6,504 bases of DNA, taken from contig JAUXFA010000070.1 of NCBI GenBank assembly GCA_030620285.1, positions 1 through 6,504 on the forward strand. The letters run 5' to 3'. Position numbers and translations under genes: made by a program. Positions 5,935 through 6,504 of this stretch are shown in pieces. Under the pieces are notes generated by a model. That model was not told the origin of the DNA. It saw only the letters and a list, made by a program, of their open reading frames with translations, and did no database searches. Source of the DNA: Piscirickettsiaceae bacterium (lineage in GTDB: Bacteria > Pseudomonadota > Gammaproteobacteria > Nitrosococcales > Methylophagaceae). Numbering within the stretch: the stretch's first letter is position 1; every line of letters begins with the position of its first letter.

Positions 5935-6504
5935 ATGGCTGAACTGGATTCGCAGTCACAGGCATTAAATGACATTGTTGAAACAGCTAAAAAAGCGATT
6001 TCTTCGGCGCAAAAAAATGCAGATTTAGAAGCTGTCCGTATTGAATATATGGGTAAAAAAGGCAAGATTACGGCTTATCTAAAACAGTTAGGCAATGTTA
6101 GTGTTGAGCAACGCCCCATTATTGGTAAATCGATCAACCTTGCCAAACAAGAAGTGGCCGGATTGATTGATGTTCGTGCAAAAGTATTAGCTGATATTGC
6201 GATGAATGAAGCATTAGCAGCTGAAACGATTGATGTTTCATTACCGGGCCGTGGCGAACAAACGGGTGGTTTACACCCTGTTACTAGAACATTACAGCGT
6301 ATTGAGCATTACTTTCAGTCAATAGGGTTTCAGGTTGCTGAAGGCCCTGAAATTGAAGATAGCACTCATAACTTCACTGCTCTTAACATTCCAGAACATC
6401 ATCCTGCGCGTGCTATGCATGATACCTTTTATTTTAATGCCGAAACATTATTGCGTACCCATACATCACCAGTACAAGTGCGAGTAATGGAAAAAGAGGC
6501 GCCA
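5935..6504 (+). CDS. pheS: Phenylalanyl-tRNA synthetase alpha subunit (3' end outside window)
   Basis: Alpha subunit of the cytoplasmic alpha2-beta2 PheRS, which carries the class II catalytic site that charges tRNA-Phe with phenylalanine. The first 190 codons are present, out of about 330 expected (E. coli 327), with no stop before the edge. Residues 1 to about 95 are the helical tRNA-binding region, containing VRIEYMGKKGKITAYL. The catalytic domain begins around LPGRG (103-107), with GGLHPVTRTLQRIEHYF, the conserved GPEIED (137-142), LNIPEHHPARAMHDTFYF and LLRTHTSPVQ (172-181). The ATG at 5935 follows AGGTGG (5922-5927) by 7 nt and adds about six residues relative to E. coli PheS. In relatives pheT follows directly; that lies outside the window. 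Identity is certain. Confidence 0.97.
   Translation, partial: MAELDSQSQALNDIVETAKKAISSAQKNADLEAVRIEYMGKKGKITAYLKQLGNVSVEQRPIIGKSINLAKQEVAGLIDVRAKVLADIAMNEALAAETIDVSLPGRGEQTGGLHPVTRTLQRIEHYFQSIGFQVAEGPEIEDSTHNFTALNIPEHHPARAMHDTFYFNAETLLRTHTSPVQVRVMEKEAP

Noticed and set aside
5639..5965. Minus-strand open frame of 108 codons across rplT, the terminator and the pheS start
   Set aside because: It is antisense to certain ribosomal protein and synthetase genes, reads through the terminator hairpin and resembles no protein family I recognise.

Overview
The window is a stretch of ordinary bacterial chromosome, all genes on the + strand, from what looks like a gammaproteobacterium with a fairly AT-rich genome (by eye around 40% GC, not computed). 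The evidence is the strongly E. coli-like ThrRS, IF3, L35, L20 and PheS proteins, the gene order thrS-infC-rpmI-rplT-pheS, and a tRNA-Val(GAC) gene with encoded CCA just before thrS. I cannot assign a genus from the sequence.

Left part (1-2327): two membrane-protein genes read as one unit. The first is the 3' part of a multi-pass MscS-type mechanosensitive channel gene, open at the left edge. It overlaps by one base (TAATG) with a ChaA-type Ca2+(Na+,K+)/H+ antiporter gene. Together they suggest osmotic and cation homeostasis.

Middle (2328-2587): a compact regulatory zone. It has a strong promoter-like pair, tRNA-Val(GAC), a factor-independent terminator, and a short thrS leader. The leader carries a small hairpin whose 7-nt loop resembles a tRNA-Thr(UGU) anticodon loop, 6 nt before the Shine-Dalgarno sequence. 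The same loop is perfectly complementary to the 7 nt between that Shine-Dalgarno and the AUG.

Right part (2588-6504): the translation gene cluster thrS (threonyl-tRNA synthetase), infC (IF3), rpmI (L35), rplT (L20) and the first 190 codons of pheS (PheRS alpha). infC has no ATG, GTG or TTG start at its true N-terminus. The best start is AUC at 4687, analogous to the AUU start used for IF3 autocontrol in E. coli. The thrS-infC gap holds an imperfect palindrome about 100 nt long. A strong terminator or attenuator separates rplT from pheS, with no phenylalanine-rich leader peptide visible.

No mobile element, CRISPR array, prophage or unknown protein system was seen. The longest gene-free stretch is 161 nt. 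What merits attention is the RNA-level regulation in the leaders of thrS, infC, rpmI and pheS.
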